This document shows, piece by piece, positions 44,851 to 57,370 of a DNA stretch of 64,000 nucleotides. The position numbers and the translations under genes were made by a program. The notes beneath the pieces were generated by a model that saw only the letters and a list, made by a program, of their open reading frames with translations, was not told the origin of the DNA and did no database searches. Origin of the DNA: Sternotherus odoratus (lineage: Eukaryota > Chordata > Testudines > Kinosternidae). The stretch's first letter is position 1; each line of letters opens with the position of its first letter. Where the stretch lies: the NCBI GenBank assembly GCA_032164245.1, contig JAVMKO010000002.1, positions 182,534,920 through 182,598,919 of the forward strand. Reading direction: 5' to 3'.

Positions 44851-47800
44851 TTATTTTATATTATATATAAGATTGAAGTTTTTTATTCTGTACTGTTATG
44901 CCAGTGCACATATTTCTCCATTGTGTTTTAGTACTGCTTCAGTCACAATACAGTACTTGTACTGAATATAAGTTCCCTTATCACCAATGTATCAGGCGAT
45001 TTAAGTAGGCTATGTTTTTCTCAATGTTACAAGTTCCTTTATTACTATTTTATATGACCTGCAAAAATATTTCTGAACGATATCTAGTGCTTACGTAAGT
45101 TATTTGTTCAGTAATTATTGAAGGGTACTCGCTATGTACTACTAATCTTCCATAATATTTATTATAGCTATATTTTCACAGACACCAAAGTTAGTGGCAA
45201 GAAGTCCATTGTTAGGTCCCTTGGTTTAAACAGTTTCCCATATATCATTGATGGTGGCATTTTCAATTGTCTTTGTTGCTTTTACAATTTGCTTGTACTG
45301 TACCATATTTCAAACAGTAGTGGGTATGAGCTCACCAAGATCTTGCTTAAAAATGAACACATTGCTTGATGTACAGACACTTGCAATTATATATGTAAAT
45401 TGGATATTTTCACATGCAAATTACCAGTCACAATGTACACAGGTTAGGTTTCTGAACTAAATAAAGCCAACTGAAATCAATTGAATGACTCCCATTTACC
45501 TCAGTGGACTTTGGGTGAGACCTTAAGCACATAACTGCTTGCAGTTGTGAACCCTCATAGGTGCTACTGAGATCATTCGAAATTATATGTTGTAAAAGCA
45601 GTATCAAAGTGGTCACTATGCTGAAAAGACAGATATTGCACTGGAAATCACTGAAGTAAATGTTAAATTTTTAATGGTAGGTACTGCCTGTGATTAATTA
45701 TCCAACAGAGATTAGACTATACCATTCTTGCACTGTAGAAATGGCTTTCTTTTCAAATATAGGAACTACTGTAGTATTTCTCAAAGACAGATAAGGAGTG
45801 TCATGAATAGTAATTACTACAGACATACTGAGAAAGGACAACTAAAAATACCCTTTTTTAATTAATATTTTCATTTCATACATAACAGGAAAGACAGGTT
45901 CTCTCTTGCTGTCAGAAAAACAATATAATTCATGGTTAAGTCACAAAGGAGAGAGAGAGAGAGATTATTCCAACTTTTTATAATGTAAAGAATAAAGGCA
46001 GAAAAAATGGCAATGTAATTAGTAGTGAAGGGGGATGTGGGAATGTTGTGTCTGCATGGGAAGGAAACAAAGTAAAATGAACACAGAGAATAATAAAAAG
46101 TGTTCAGCCCTGCACTCTAATGGTAATACAACATGACGATGTTAGATCAGGTTCTCATTTACATTAAGACATCTTTAAGCTGCTCTAGCTGCCTGAGTTC
46201 TTATATAGCACCTAGTGCTGTTGTATTGGAGTCCTGTTGCCAAAAAATATGCTTCTCCCAACGCATCTGAGTAGTCAGTGGTGATTTAGAGGATTGAATC
46301 ACATCCCTCCTTCCTCCACACTATCCCTCCAAACAAAACTTCAAAGTCACAGCCATAATTGTGCATGTGATGTGGGTGCTTGCACGTGCAAATTGGTATT
46401 TTCAATTATCCATATATGTCAGACTTTCATGTACAATCACAGGTGCATTATTTGCAAATGCAATTTAGGGCCATGTTTTGAAAGTGTAAGAAAAAAAGTC
46501 CAGCAAGGATTCATTTACCAAAACTTCTAAGCTGGCATGAGCTGATAATCAGTCAAGTATTAGAGGAATAATAAATGTGGGCAGAACAACTCTTAATAAT
46601 CAATAATACAACATGGATAGAGTCAGCTGTATAGCACAGAAAGCATTATCTATTATGTTAATTCCCCTCTTTTTAGAAGCAATAATGGATAGTTCACAGC
46701 ATACTAGATCCATACCATTATATATGTCATGCAGAGCAAGGCTGATACGCTACAAATATACAAAAGGCAACTGAATGGTAATCATTATAGCATATTTTCT
46801 TCTATCATCAATAACTGCTGAAAGGCAACTAATTCTTCTGACCAAAATGCTCAGAAATTGAATATATTATGAATCACCTAGTTTAAAGGGTTTGCAGTAA
46901 AACCATTGCAGAGCTAACATATATACAGAGAGAGAGAAATGTTGACATTAGATGAAAAAGTGTCTACTATATTTAGCCAGTTAGTGGATGGAGATGACCA
47001 CTTTCCAGTCATGTCTGTAGTGTACTTTGTTTGTTGTATGTCATAATGAAACTATCGGAATACTTTATATAAAAACAGGGCTTTACACAACATCTGAATA
47101 AGACTTTTTTAATATAAGTAATACCATGTCAGGTTATTTAAAAAATAAAGTATTAATTGAATATTGTGGATTAATTAGCCTAGCCATTAGTCTGATCATT
47201 TGACTACTAAAAATTATGTCATATATCTGACAAAATGTCTTCATACCTTTTATATATTATTCAAAAATTATTGATTATTTTTATATGCAACTGACAAACT
47301 CATTAAACAGAGGAGAAAGCCACTTTGTGCTTGGTAGGAGTAATATCTGATGGATATTATACATGGAATCTGTGTGCACTTTGACCAGCTGAATAACCCT
47401 ATGTTCAGAAAAAGATAGATATTAATATTTTGAAATAACAAAACCAGTTTACAAGGAGTTATGTCTTCTACTAATTTTGTGATGGTGGAGGGAAAGGTCT
47501 TAATGTCCTATTTTCAACCAACCCCACACCTTGCAGTTCAATCTTCTCCCATCGAGGGGGCTGGATTTATGTCTCTCTAGAGTTCATTGCTAATCCACTG
47601 GAGGGTATTAATGGAGAATGAAGTGAGGTATCCCATCACTTCCTAGCAGAGGATGAGTTTATTGCCTCCTCAGTTGTCCAGACTCCTGCCAGTCTGGGTA
47701 AGAGGCATCAAACTCAGGACCTGAATGCAGATCTCCTAGTGAGAGAATATTTAATTCCCACAAAACTATCAACAGTTTACCCATCTCAGATCCCAACAGC

Positions 47801-47948
47801 TCAGAGCACCATTCCAGAATTCAGTGCCAATAAGTGCCATAAAATTTAAGAGCTCAACTTTAATGAAATACAAGCTGAATTTGAAAATAAATGAGCTATT
47901 GTTTCAGTAATGCTGGAAAATAATGGTAAGTTCAGTCTTTATATGTAT
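44851..47948. other. No gene recognised
   Basis: AT-rich. A (GA)n run lies at about 45949-45963. A fragment of the palindromic MITE (ctgaaatcaattgaatgact, then ctcagtggactttgggtga) lies at about 45470-45530. Confidence 0.35.
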
Positions 47949-48145
47949 GGAGATATACCTATCTCATAGAACTGGAAAGACCTTGAAAGGTCATTGAGTC
48001 CAGTCCCCTGCCTATACTAGCAGGACCAAGTACTGTCCCCTGACAGATTTTTTGCCCCACATCCCTAAATGGCCCCCTCAAGGATTGAATTTACAACTCT
48101 GGGTTTAGCAGGCCAATGTTCAAACCGCTGAGCTATCCCTCCCCT
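47949..48145 (-). repeat. tRNA-derived SINE, minus strand
   Basis: Same family as the tandem pair at 44.4-44.85 kb in reverse. Box B is at about 48082-48092 and box A at 48126-48136 on the minus strand. This copy lacks the internal 21-bp duplication. Confidence 0.82.
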
Positions 48146-48289
48146 CTTTAAAATCAGTGGAATGTTTGACAGTGAAGAATATGCATGTGGACAAAATTGC
48201 TTGTGCCTTGTTACAATGGCAGAACCTGAGTTACATTACAGTTTTCTAAGGTTTTCTCTACAAGACCAAATGGATATTAACTGGCCATC

Positions 48290-48480
48290 AGTCAGTTAAG
48301 GCTTGACATTAGAGAGGAGTGAAGCACTGGAGCAGCCTTCCAAGAGAAGTAGTGGAGGCAAAAAACCTAACTTGTTTTAAGACTGAGCTTGATACGTTTA
48401 TGAAGGTGTTGAGTGTCTGAGTAAAAGAAGACTCAAGATTGTCAAATAACAGGCACCATTGGAATGATTTAATCATAGGT
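48290..48480 (+). mobile_element. CR1 ORF2 end fragment
   Basis: The reading frame resembles the end of CR1 ORF2, with degraded WN-LPREVVEAKNLT- and F-K-ELDTFMKVLSV-type residues (48325-48420), followed by 3' UTR-like sequence. Confidence 0.55.
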
Positions 48481-49139
48481 TATCAGGTTAGTACAGCACT
48501 ATACAGAATACAGAAAGAAATAGCTACATTTTCACCATTTGTTTTCAGACCAAAAGATGACTCTGTGGTCTCTCTTTCACTGTATCTAGAGGGATGCACC
48601 GTTTTCATTCTCCAAGTAAGTTCCCCAACCATTTCTACTATATAGGGTTTTAAACCAAGAAACACTTTTTGCCAAAAGAAATATATGTTGTGATGTCTTT
48701 TCTATACATTCTCATTTTACCTCATTTATCTGTGAAGGCATGATTATTTACAGCGGAGAAGACTAACAATTCTTCAACATAATATCCCACAGTGGGTCCT
48801 TCTTATCCGCAACAATCAAACAATATCTGGAGTTTTATAGACATGAAGGCACCAAGAATTATCAACTACCGCATAATACATAAAAATCCTGAATAGGGTT
48901 ACTTATCAGCCAAGGACTAGTGCTCTGGGCCTTAGATTTCAGACACACTCATTATTGAAGATAAAGATTCTAAAGAATAGCTAATATAGAAATGAATCAA
49001 ATATACAGAAAGAAATAACTAAAAGGGTTAATATTTACTAATAGATACTAACATAGAGGATGGTGTAATAAGGTTGCCTAAAATGGAATATGGCCCTCCT
49101 GCAGCTTCAATTAGCAAGTATCTGCACTGGTCAAAGATG
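48481..49139. other. No gene recognised
   Basis: No repeat or coding signature seen. Confidence 0.35.
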
Positions 49140-49513
49140 GGATACTAGATAGGAGAGGGTGCTGAGTTACTATGGAGAATTATTTCCCAGATGTCTGCCT
49201 GGTGGGTCTCACCTACGTGGTTAGTGTTTAACTGATTTCCATATTTGGGGTCAGAAGAAAATTTTCTCCTGGTCAGATTGACAGAGACCCTGGGGTTTTT
49301 TAACTTTCATGAAGCATGGGTCACTTGCTGGTTTGAACTATAGTAACTAGTGAATTATTTGTAACTTGAAGACTTTACATCATGATTTGAGGACGTCAGT
49401 AACTCACTCAGAAGTTACAGTCTGTTACAGGATTTGGGTCTGTGGTCTGCAATGTAAAGAAGGTCTGACTAGATGATCATGATGGTCCCTTCTGGTCTTA
49501 TAGTGTATGAGTA
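49140..49513 (+). mobile_element. CR1 3' UTR
   Basis: gctgagttactatggagaat, ccatatttggggtcagaag, attttctcctggtcagattg and the end gactagatgatcatgatggt, then cccttctggtcttat, match the CR1 3' UTR subfamily that ends in a gatgatc...cccttctg tail. Confidence 0.75.
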
Positions 49514-49970
49514 TTGATAGGGATCACTGGAATAACGTTATAAAGTATGTACTCTTACTACTCCTCCTCTTACTCCTCATCACGGAAATATTTGCAATGG
49601 ATATGAATATGCACTAGTACCTGAGTAAACACCTTTGCATAAAGAAGACAGGAATTGTAGTAACACCTACAGCAATACCATGTTAATATGCACTGTACTT
49701 CCAGAACAGTTTCAGTGATCTCCACTCCACAAGTCCTTCAAATTATAGTAAAATCCATTATTTATAAAGCACACTTTCAGATAGCTTTTTTTTATAAAAA
49801 GAAGTTTTTACTTTGTTTTACAAAATAAAAAGGACAAATGATAGTTTAGGGAATTAAATAAGTTCTCAGTGTTGTCATTTGCTCTTTGCATCAAAACCCT
49901 GCTGTAATAAGATGAAGATCCCAGCTAGATAAGTCATAGGCCCTATGGTGTCCTGCTTATTTGTTTATGT

Positions 49971-50285
49971 CAGGGATTCTCAGACTTGTTCCATGGTTTG
50001 TGCAGGGTAAGCCCCTGCCTGGCCACAAGATGCTTTGTTTACCGGAGTGTCTGTAGGTTCGGCCACTCGCAGCTCCCGTTTCACCATTCCTGGCCAATTG
50101 GAGCTGCGGGAAGCAGCGCAGGCCAGATCACTGCTTCCTACAGTTCCCATTGGCCAGGAATGGTGAACTGCGGCCACTGGGAGCTGCAAGCGGCCGAACC
50201 TATGGACACTCCAGTAAACAAAGTGTTTTGCAGCCAGGCAAGGGCTTAGCCTGCACAAGCTACGGAACAAGTTTGGGAACCCCTG
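49971..50285. mobile_element. Foldback hAT-type MITE (315 bp)
   Basis: Ends cagggattctcagacttgtt and aacaagtttgggaacccctg. The 8-bp duplication gtttatgt/gtttatat (49963-49970 and 50286-50293) has one mismatch. Almost the whole element is one inverted repeat: for example gtttaccggagtgtctgtag pairs with tatggacactccagtaaac, and ttcggccactcgcagctccc with gggagctgcaagcggccgaa. Long open frames on both strands mirror each other and are not genes. Confidence 0.93.
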
Positions 50286-50829
50286 GTTTATATCATTAGA
50301 AATGATACTTCCAGACAGTCTGGCACTTGCAAATTTTTAATGTTCTGTTCTAATCTTTGAAACACACTATATTTCCCTTGCCTACTCATCCTTGCTTCTT
50401 TCTATCTGCTCCCTCACTTCTCTTGCCATGCCAGCCATCTCCTCTGTACCATCAGCTTCATTTGTTTTTTATTTCCTCTGTGGGAACAACTGTCCTGTTT
50501 TCAGAAAGAAAGGGATTAAAACAGACAAAAGTCAAACATTGCTTTATTAGGTACAAAGCAGTTATCCTAATGTGATCAGAGAAAAAGACGGCATTGAGGA
50601 AATGTCATCAACTAGACTTCAATAAACATTAAAAGTTCTATTTAAAGCTATATGAACAAAGCCAATTGACTTTCATTAATGTAATTATTTAGTTCCAAGC
50701 CAGTACCAATCTAACTGACTAGACATGACAGAAGAGGCCCCTGGTCATCACTTTGGGAAGCTGTGTAAAAGACCAGCTGAAATTTAAAGTCTAACCTAGC
50801 AAAGGGCTCTGAGGAATGGCCACACCTGA

Positions 50830-51330
50830 GGGAGAAGCTCAAAGGTTCAATTGGACACTCATTCAACATCAAGAATGATTTGAAGTCTGGAAAATATGCT
50901 CCATAATGAGAGACGTAAGGGGCTCCATATATTTAGATTATCAAAAAGAAAGTTAAGAAGTGACATAATCTTGGCAGGTATGTGTTTACACTGGTTAATA
51001 TATCTGATATTAAAGGTCTCTTTAATCTAATAGGCAAAGAAAAGCACAATAAGATACAATAGCTATAACCTGAAGTTAGAAAAATTCAAATTGGAAATCA
51101 TACACATTTGTAGCAATAAGGATATTTAACCACTGAACTGGCTTGAGAGGGAAGTGGTGGAATTTCCATCATTTGAAGCCTTTAAATCTAAAATATTTCC
51201 TCTAGTTCAATGCTCTTTTATTGGGCTTGATGCAGAAGTTGCTGGTTAAAGCCCTATGGCCTGTGTTGTACAGGAATTCAGACTAGATGATCACAGTGGT
51301 CCCTTCTGATCTTAAAATCTCTTGATCATC
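50830..51330 (+). mobile_element. CR1 ORF2 end and 3' UTR, decayed
   Basis: The text around 50900-51000 resembles the CR1 region with LKKRKMRSDII-type residues. It then follows to gcttgagagggaagtggtgg, cctatggcctgtgttgtaca and gactagatgatcacagtggt, with cccttctgatcttaaaatct at the end. Confidence 0.65.
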
Positions 51331-51616
51331 CACTGTATTCTGCTCTTTACAGATCAATGATGACTATAGTCTCCTAGCAGAGCCAAGATACATATAAATG
51401 TGCTTAATGTATTGTAAGGTAAACAAAGTCATCAGGCAAGCAAGTGAAGATGACTAATTACCAGTCTGAACAGGGGATGGAGACCACACCCCCAGAAGCC
51501 TTCCTTCCTCTTGAAGTAGTGTCAGTGACCTTTGGGGAGATATAAGGAAAGGCAAAAAGCCATTTTGTTTTTCATCACCTAGGGGACAAAGGGAAATCCT
51601 CACCCTTTGACTTACC
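51331..51616. other. No gene recognised
   Basis: Short unique stretch next to the TIR element. Confidence 0.3.
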
Positions 51617-52387
51617 GTATATACCCGAATATAAGCCGATGCACCTAATTTTACCACAAAAAGCTGGAAAAGTTATTGACTCGAGTATAAGCCGATATCA
51701 AATCCGGACAAAAAAAAAAAAAAGCGCCTCGCTCTCCCGTCCCCGCTGCGCGGGCGGGCTGCCGAGGTTCCCCCTTCCCCGCCGCGGGCGGGCTGCCGAG
51801 GTTCCCCCCTCCCCGCCGGACCAAAAAAAAAATGTGCGCCCCGGTTCCTCCCCTCCCCGCCGGACAAAAAAAAAAAAAAAAAAAGCGCCTCACTCTCCCG
51901 TCCCCGCTGCGCGGGCGGGCTGCCGAGGTTCCCCCCTCCCCGCCGGACCAAATAAAAAATGTGCGCCCCGGTTCCTCCCCTCCCCGCCGGACAAAAAAAA
52001 AAAAAAAAAAAAAGCGCCTCACTCTCCCGTCCCCGCCGCGGGCGGGCTGCCGAGGTTCCCCCCTCCCCGCCAGACCAAAAAAAAAATGTGCGCCCCGGTT
52101 CCTCCCCTCCCCGCCAGACAAAAAAAAAAAAAAAAGCGCCTCGCTCTCCCGTCCCCGCCGCGCGGGCGGGCTGCCGGGAGCGTCCCGGTTCCCCCCTCCC
52201 CGCCCGCAGCCCGCCCGCGCGGCGGGGACGGGAGAGCGAGGCGCTTTTTTTTTTTTTTTTTTTTGTCCGGCGGGGAGGGGAGGAACCGGGGCGCACATTT
52301 TTCACTGACTCGAGTATAAGCCGAGGCGGCTTTTTTCAGCCCAGAAAGTGGGCTGAAAAACTCGGCTTATACTCGAGTATATATGGT
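51617..52387. mobile_element. TIR element with A-run/GC-rich tandem core
   Basis: The left end ccgtatatacccgaatataa and right end ttatactcgagtatatatgg are inverted, with TA on both sides. Secondary mirrored motifs gactcgagtataagccga occur at about 51679 and 52303. The interior holds four direct units starting gcgcctc (51724, 51885, 52014, 52136) with A-runs of about 9-20, then an inverted unit (about 52200-52300) with a T-run. No transposase frame is present. Confidence 0.75.
51724..52300. repeat. Tandem A-run/GC-rich minisatellite units
   Basis: Unit: gcgcctcgctctcccgtccc, then a ccgcgggcgggctgccgagg-type block, ccctccccgccgga, an A-run, atgtgcgccccggttcctcc, ccctccccgccggac, and an A-run. 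Spacings between unit starts are 161, 129 and 122 bp. The last unit is inverted. The five long frames (151-226 codons) here are poly-Lys/Pro/Arg or poly-Phe artefacts of the repeat. Confidence 0.85.
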
Positions 52388-52571
52388 AATGAAAAGTGGA
52401 TCCTCTTGGCCTAGGAGTCCAGAGTAGCTGGAAATTGACAAGAGGTGAGAAACCTACTTAAACAAAGATTGGAACTTGCTGAAGTTAAACTGGTCACCTT
52501 GAATGCATGTTTGTTTTCCTTAAAACCCAACTGTCTCTTCTGGTTCTTACTTATCATCACTTAAATGCCTG

Positions 52572-52622
52572 CTCTTTGTCGCTTCTGCAGATCCAGACTA
52601 ACACGGCTACCTCTCTGATTCT
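52572..52622 (+). mobile_element. PLE 3' terminal fragment
   Basis: cgcttctgcagatccagact, then aacacggctacctctctgat, matching the 3' terminus of the PLE copies at 0.6 and 9.5 kb. Confidence 0.65.
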
Positions 52623-52624
52623 GC

Positions 52625-53910
52625 TCTTTGGTAGTGAATTTAGTCTTGTTTTATTTCACAACCATCACAGTGATGTGTTTCAAACTGAAGGGTAAAAGAC
52701 TCAGCCAGACTAACAGGCTGGTGTGTGATCTGTCTCTTTGGAGGAAGTGAACTAGATGATCTCTGTGAGGGTTCAATACAAAGGACTGGACACTACAGGG
52801 GAGATTTGAGACTGGGAGGGTGTTGGTGTCACCCTGCGAAAAGTAACCAGGCTAGTTGGAGCCTTGGTGAGGAATTTTTGTGCTGTACGCAGGCTGTGGG
52901 TTCAGGCTCTGCTCGAAAGATGCACAGCACAGAACACAGAAGCAACCAGGGTTACTGGGAAGATGGTGACACCACCCCTTACTGTACTGGGTGAACTCCC
53001 AAAGCATCACCCCAGAAGTAATTGGGGCAGGTCATTAAATCAAACACCCCTTTATGGAGTGCAGCATAGTCCCCATAGATCAGCCAGGTAGCTCCACTGT
53101 GGATGCATGGGGCAAGGGGATAGAGTCAGGGTTATGTCTACTCCCCTATCCACCTCTGCCATTTGCTCCAAAGGGAGCACTAGATGCATTGTCTTTGCTT
53201 ACCCCCAGATTCCTGGAGCAACAGTCCAGGAAGCCCTCGAACTGCCACGCAAAGTGATGAACAACTCTGAACCCTCCTTTTCTCCAGTACTGCTGTGCAA
53301 CAGCTTGGCACAGTTTATCCCTCAGTGGTTCTGAAGGTGTTTACTACACTCCGCGCATCTAATATCTTGTCAAGAAGACATGCTGAATCAACTATTTCAG
53401 ATTACTACTATCCGGAAATGTTGATGGGTTGTGGTGCTCATGACGAAATGTGTCTTTGTACTACAAACACAATATGTTTGTTTTAATACAGCTTGATGGG
53501 GTTTAAATTCATAACCTCTGAAGTATAAAACAGACACTAGGGTACAGATTTCACAGCCAGGTAAATATACAAATGTCACACAAGCTACAGAACAGTTCCC
53601 CTGTTGTTCTTTGAATGCAGTTGAAATATATTGAGAATTACAGTAATACAAGGAAAAATAACTAAAATATTAAACATGGGTGCTCAAGTATTTCACGGTC
53701 CCTATCAAGAGCCTCTTACATGCAAATGTCTTTGCCAATCACATTAATTTCCTGTGTGTCTTGTTTCATCAGTGAAAAGCGATAGAAGATGAGAAAAAAA
53801 AGATTCTTACATTACCTATTTCTTCAGGAACACTGCACATAGCTATGTTATTTTTGTATGTTTTATTAAGGGTATCAGATGTTTGTTAAATTATTTAAAT
53901 GTATGTCACA
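52625..53910. other. No gene recognised
   Basis: Medium GC, with short overlapping frames and no domain. I suspect an LTR- or retroelement-derived repeat around 52740-53340 but have no terminal repeat to prove it. Confidence 0.25.
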
Positions 53911-54264
53911 AGGCATTCATCCTCCTCCTCGTGGCTGCAGTGGAGAATTAGCTCTGCCAGTCTGACACCCCTTCCTTCAGGTGCTCACTATCTCTCTCGC
54001 TTCCCTCAGGACTCAACTGATGCCTCTTTGTGGCTTGGCCCTCTGGCCAGGTCACTGTAATCTTCCCCTTTGAGCACAGGTGCGGAAAGGGAGTTGTGTA
54101 CTAAAGTCTCTCTATACCAACTGTCCCAGACAATCTTCCAGTTCAGCACCCCTCTATGGTGCAACTTCCCTGGTGGCTGGTAGGGGAACCTGGGCCCATT
54201 CTTTTCTCCCAGTTCCAGCCCAGGGAGCCTACCACCAGAAGCTGAGGTCTGCATTGTCCTACAC
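53911..54264 (-). repeat. Possible LTR-derived repeat, part 1
   Basis: Together with 54577-54893 this forms one segment interrupted by a hAT MITE. Its high-coordinate edge on the minus strand begins TGATGGGGTGTTCACCCCAT, which I associate from memory with a reptile LTR. No AATAAA or duplication is seen, so the class is tentative. Confidence 0.35.
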
Positions 54265-54568
54265 CAGGGGTCAGCAACCTTTCAGAAGCAGTGGGCCGAG
54301 TCTTCATTTAGTCACTCTAATTTAAGGTTCCGTGTGCCAGTAATACATTTGAACATTTTTAGAAGGTCTCTTTCTATAAGTCTAACATATAACTAAACTA
54401 TTGTTGTATGTAAATAAGGTTTTTAAAATGTTTAAGAAGCTTCATTTAAAATTAAATTAAAATGCAGAGGCCCCCAGACCAGTGGTCAGGACGTAAGCAG
54501 TGTGAGTGCCACTGAAAATCAGCTCACATGCCACCTTCGGCACACATGCCATAGATTGCCTACTCCTA
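54265..54568. mobile_element. hAT-type MITE (304 bp)
   Basis: Starts caggggtcagcaacctttca and ends attgcctactccta, an imperfect inverted pair. A perfect 8-bp duplication tcctacac flanks it (54257-54264 and 54569-54576). The interior is AT-rich with tttaaaattaaattaaaatg. No coding content. Confidence 0.9.
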
Positions 54569-54576
54569 TCCTACAC

Positions 54577-54893
54577 ATTGCTGCTGTTTGCCTGGACTGC
54601 TTCCTACATTGCTTCTATCAGGCTCCTTTTCCACCCTCTTCTGGCTATATCCTTCCCTCCTGGGCCAAGCTTCCTTCTCTGCCTAGCCACAGAGAGACTA
54701 ACCACAAGTCTCCTCCCTGTGGCCCCTTTCTGCCTGCAGATAGTTGGCTTTTTACGTGGTCCAGGAGAGCTTTATCTTTTAATTATTACTCGTTCCCTAG
54801 CTCCGCCCCCAGGTAAGCCTTGGTAGTTAATTGGCGCACCTAGGCAGCTAACCCACTTTATGGGCTGGTATGGGGTGAACACCCCATCAGAGA
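54577..54893 (-). repeat. Possible LTR-derived repeat, part 2
   Basis: Continuation of 53911-54264 beyond the MITE. The minus-strand edge at 54893 begins TGATGGGGTG. Confidence 0.35.
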
Positions 54894-55959
54894 ATGAAAT
54901 TCATTATTAAAAAAGTTGTTTTATATTCTCAGAGCAATATCCCTAGTTCCCAGTGAGTCTGGTTCTGTACAGATAGTAGGTTTTCTGTTCCTCACTTGAC
55001 TAGAGTCAATACTCTGACTCTGAATTACTGTTTACTTTCTTGGTGCTATATTAAACATACAAACAACAAGAACAAATACACTCAAAGAGTACAGACCTTT
55101 TCCTCTAACCCACTATTCTAGGAAAATAAATCCTCCTCCTCCTGCAATATACAATACTATATGACCTAGGCAATCTGCCAAGACCTCCCTTGTTTGTAAC
55201 ATCAGATCAGATAGAAAACAATCAATTTAGCACAAAAACTCCATTAATGATGGAATCAAGCTACTTAACCAACACACCAAATTATTTTTAAATTAGACAC
55301 AGACCCTGAACTGACTTTATAGATTGGAAAAACAAAAGAAGGGAGTAGTAACGAGGAAATGTATAATTTCACTGCTGTCCTTTTATAGCCTGACTTTTCT
55401 CTTAGCAAAGCAGTGGAAGAAATGCAATTTTATTTCAAAGCCATAGAATCTCCTGTTTAAATTTCTGTTTCAAGCCCTTCAAAATAAGCAAAGTGCATCA
55501 TTATATGATAGGTTGTATCATGCACTCTGAGAGTGTTAGTGCTCAGTGTTATCCACACCATGTAAACAATATCTTACATAAATACTGTAATAGTGATTAT
55601 GAATATCTCAGTCACTGTTTTCATACATGTGAAGCAATATGCTTGTAAAGTAGATGCGGGCAGAATTAATCTAAAAGATGCCTTTATAAATCTATTGACA
55701 AAGGACTGTTCTTTATGGCTAGTCAGATCAGCAGCTCGTACATTCAGATTGAAAAGCCCAGCTTCCATTTGTGCACCTGCAGTTTGGGAACAAACATAAT
55801 TGTGAGCTCAATTTTGCACCTGCAATTATTTGAAGACTTGATGTAAGCCTCTTAAATGTACCTGATTTGTGGGAATCATTTACATGTGAGAGATGCTGAC
55901 AGCTCACAATCAAGGATATGCTGCTGCTATTCTTCCATCTTCCAAAAAACACATAACTT
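54894..55959. other. No gene recognised
   Basis: AT-rich sequence without repeat signatures I recognise. Confidence 0.35.
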
Positions 55960-56640
55960 TAGATCCACATGCTTTCCATATTTGTGACAGAAGGTTCCCC
56001 ATAAACGGGTGTTGCTTTACCAAAAGTGAGAGAATTTAGCACAATCTGCAGTTTCATTATACTCTGAGACTGGTTTGTCTTTGTACCATAGTGCCAACTT
56101 TGTTTCACAATGAGGTCCCATGCAGCCATAGTCAAGATCGCCACTTGATACAGCTGAAATCCTTGAATCTGCCAGTATTGTCTTCCTCCAGAATCAGTAG
56201 CATCCAAATTCAGCAGAGCATGTTAGGGGTGCTGGGCACTGATCCCAGGCAAAGCTCATAGAAGTGGCTGCAGCCCTGTGTCTGTATTAATCCCCATGAA
56301 GTCTCTTGAGATAGAAAGGAAAGCAGGGCAGGTTCAGTGGACTCAGTTTGATCACCTCCAAAAAACAAGCAGCTGAGCTACTAAGGGATAGTGTCTCCCC
56401 TCCTACCAATTGGCCAGGGCCTTGATAGTACATTGTTACTGGATGACAACTCATCTTCAGAGTTCTCAGCTGTCTTCTTAGCCATCTGCTCCTCCTCAGT
56501 CTTTTCAGCTGCCCGTTTGGCTGGGAAACCCCATCTCCTAATGCAGAAACATTAAAGGGCAGGTGCCAATGATTCATTCCTGGGAATCCCACTTCTATAC
56601 GTGACAGTGCAGGGAAAGTCACAGGCTCAACCGCTTGGAA
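55960..56640 (-). other. Coding-like but frame-broken segment
   Basis: The minus strand holds coding-like stretches in shifting frames: a charged block (about 56530-56400) read as KRAAEKTEEEQMAKKTAENS then EDELSSSNNVLSRPWP before a stop, and MGPHCETKLALWYKDKPVSE with YNETADCAKFSHF (about 56125-56025). I do not recognise the protein. Stops and frame changes suggest an old processed pseudogene or a decayed retroelement, or chance. Confidence 0.2.
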
Positions 56641-56789
56641 GAAAGCAAGATTTTGCCATTGTAATGAGAGTAAGAAAAAGCAGCAAAGTAATGCCAGAGA
56701 AATGTACCATATTCTACTCCTCCTCTAAAATGCATATTCTATAACCATAAATCTATGCATTCTACCCCTATAAACATGGATGTAAAAAA

Positions 56790-57085
56790 TGGTGGAGGGG
56801 GGAACTTACTGAGCAGGGGGGACAGGTAGAGGGTGGGGTCCTGGAGGAGCAGTTATGGTGGGGGGTCTCGGGAGGGGGCAGTCAGGGGACAAGGAGCATG
56901 GGGGGTTGGATGGGATGAGGGTTCTGAGGGGGGCAGTCAGGGAGCAGGAATTGGGTGGGGCTCAGATAGGGGATGGTGCCAGGCTGTTTGGGGGGCCACA
57001 GCCTTCCCTACCTGGCCCTTCATACAACTTTGGGACCCCAATGTGGCACAAGGGCCAAAACATTTTCCCACCCCTGGGATAAGGG
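56790..57085. repeat. G-rich VNTR-like element
   Basis: gggggcagtcaggggacaag and ggggcagtcagggagcagga repeat about 60 bp apart in a strongly G-rich strand, followed by ttccctacctggcccttcat and ending near ccccaatgtggcac. It looks like a common hAT-type MITE with an internal minisatellite, but I could not fix its edges. The 106-codon frame is Gly/Trp-rich and compositional. Confidence 0.45.
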
Positions 57086-57370
57086 AACCTGGACCTACGG
57101 CTAGCACCCTATTTAACAGGGGAAGCTCAGGCAGGCTACATGGCTCTCAGTGATGAGCAAGCAAGGGATTACAAAATGGTTAAGGTGGCATCCTTGTCTG
57201 AGTGGGTCTTTTGACAAAAAAATACAAGCAAATTTTGACCCGCAGATGGACTGGGGGATTTTAGCACCAGGAATTGCCCCAAATTGCCCAAAAACTGACT
57301 GACTGAGCCATTCATTGGCTGATGCTGGATAGCTAAGATGTGGCTGATATTATGGATGCTGTCATTCTAG

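Noticed and set aside
49980..50270. Overlapping 87- and 96-codon frames on both strands
   Set aside because: They are mirror images caused by the foldback MITE.
51639..52414. Several long frames (151-226 codons) on both strands
   Set aside because: They read poly-Lys, poly-Phe and Pro/Arg/Gly from A-runs and GC-rich tandem units; five overlap on both strands, so they reflect repeat composition.
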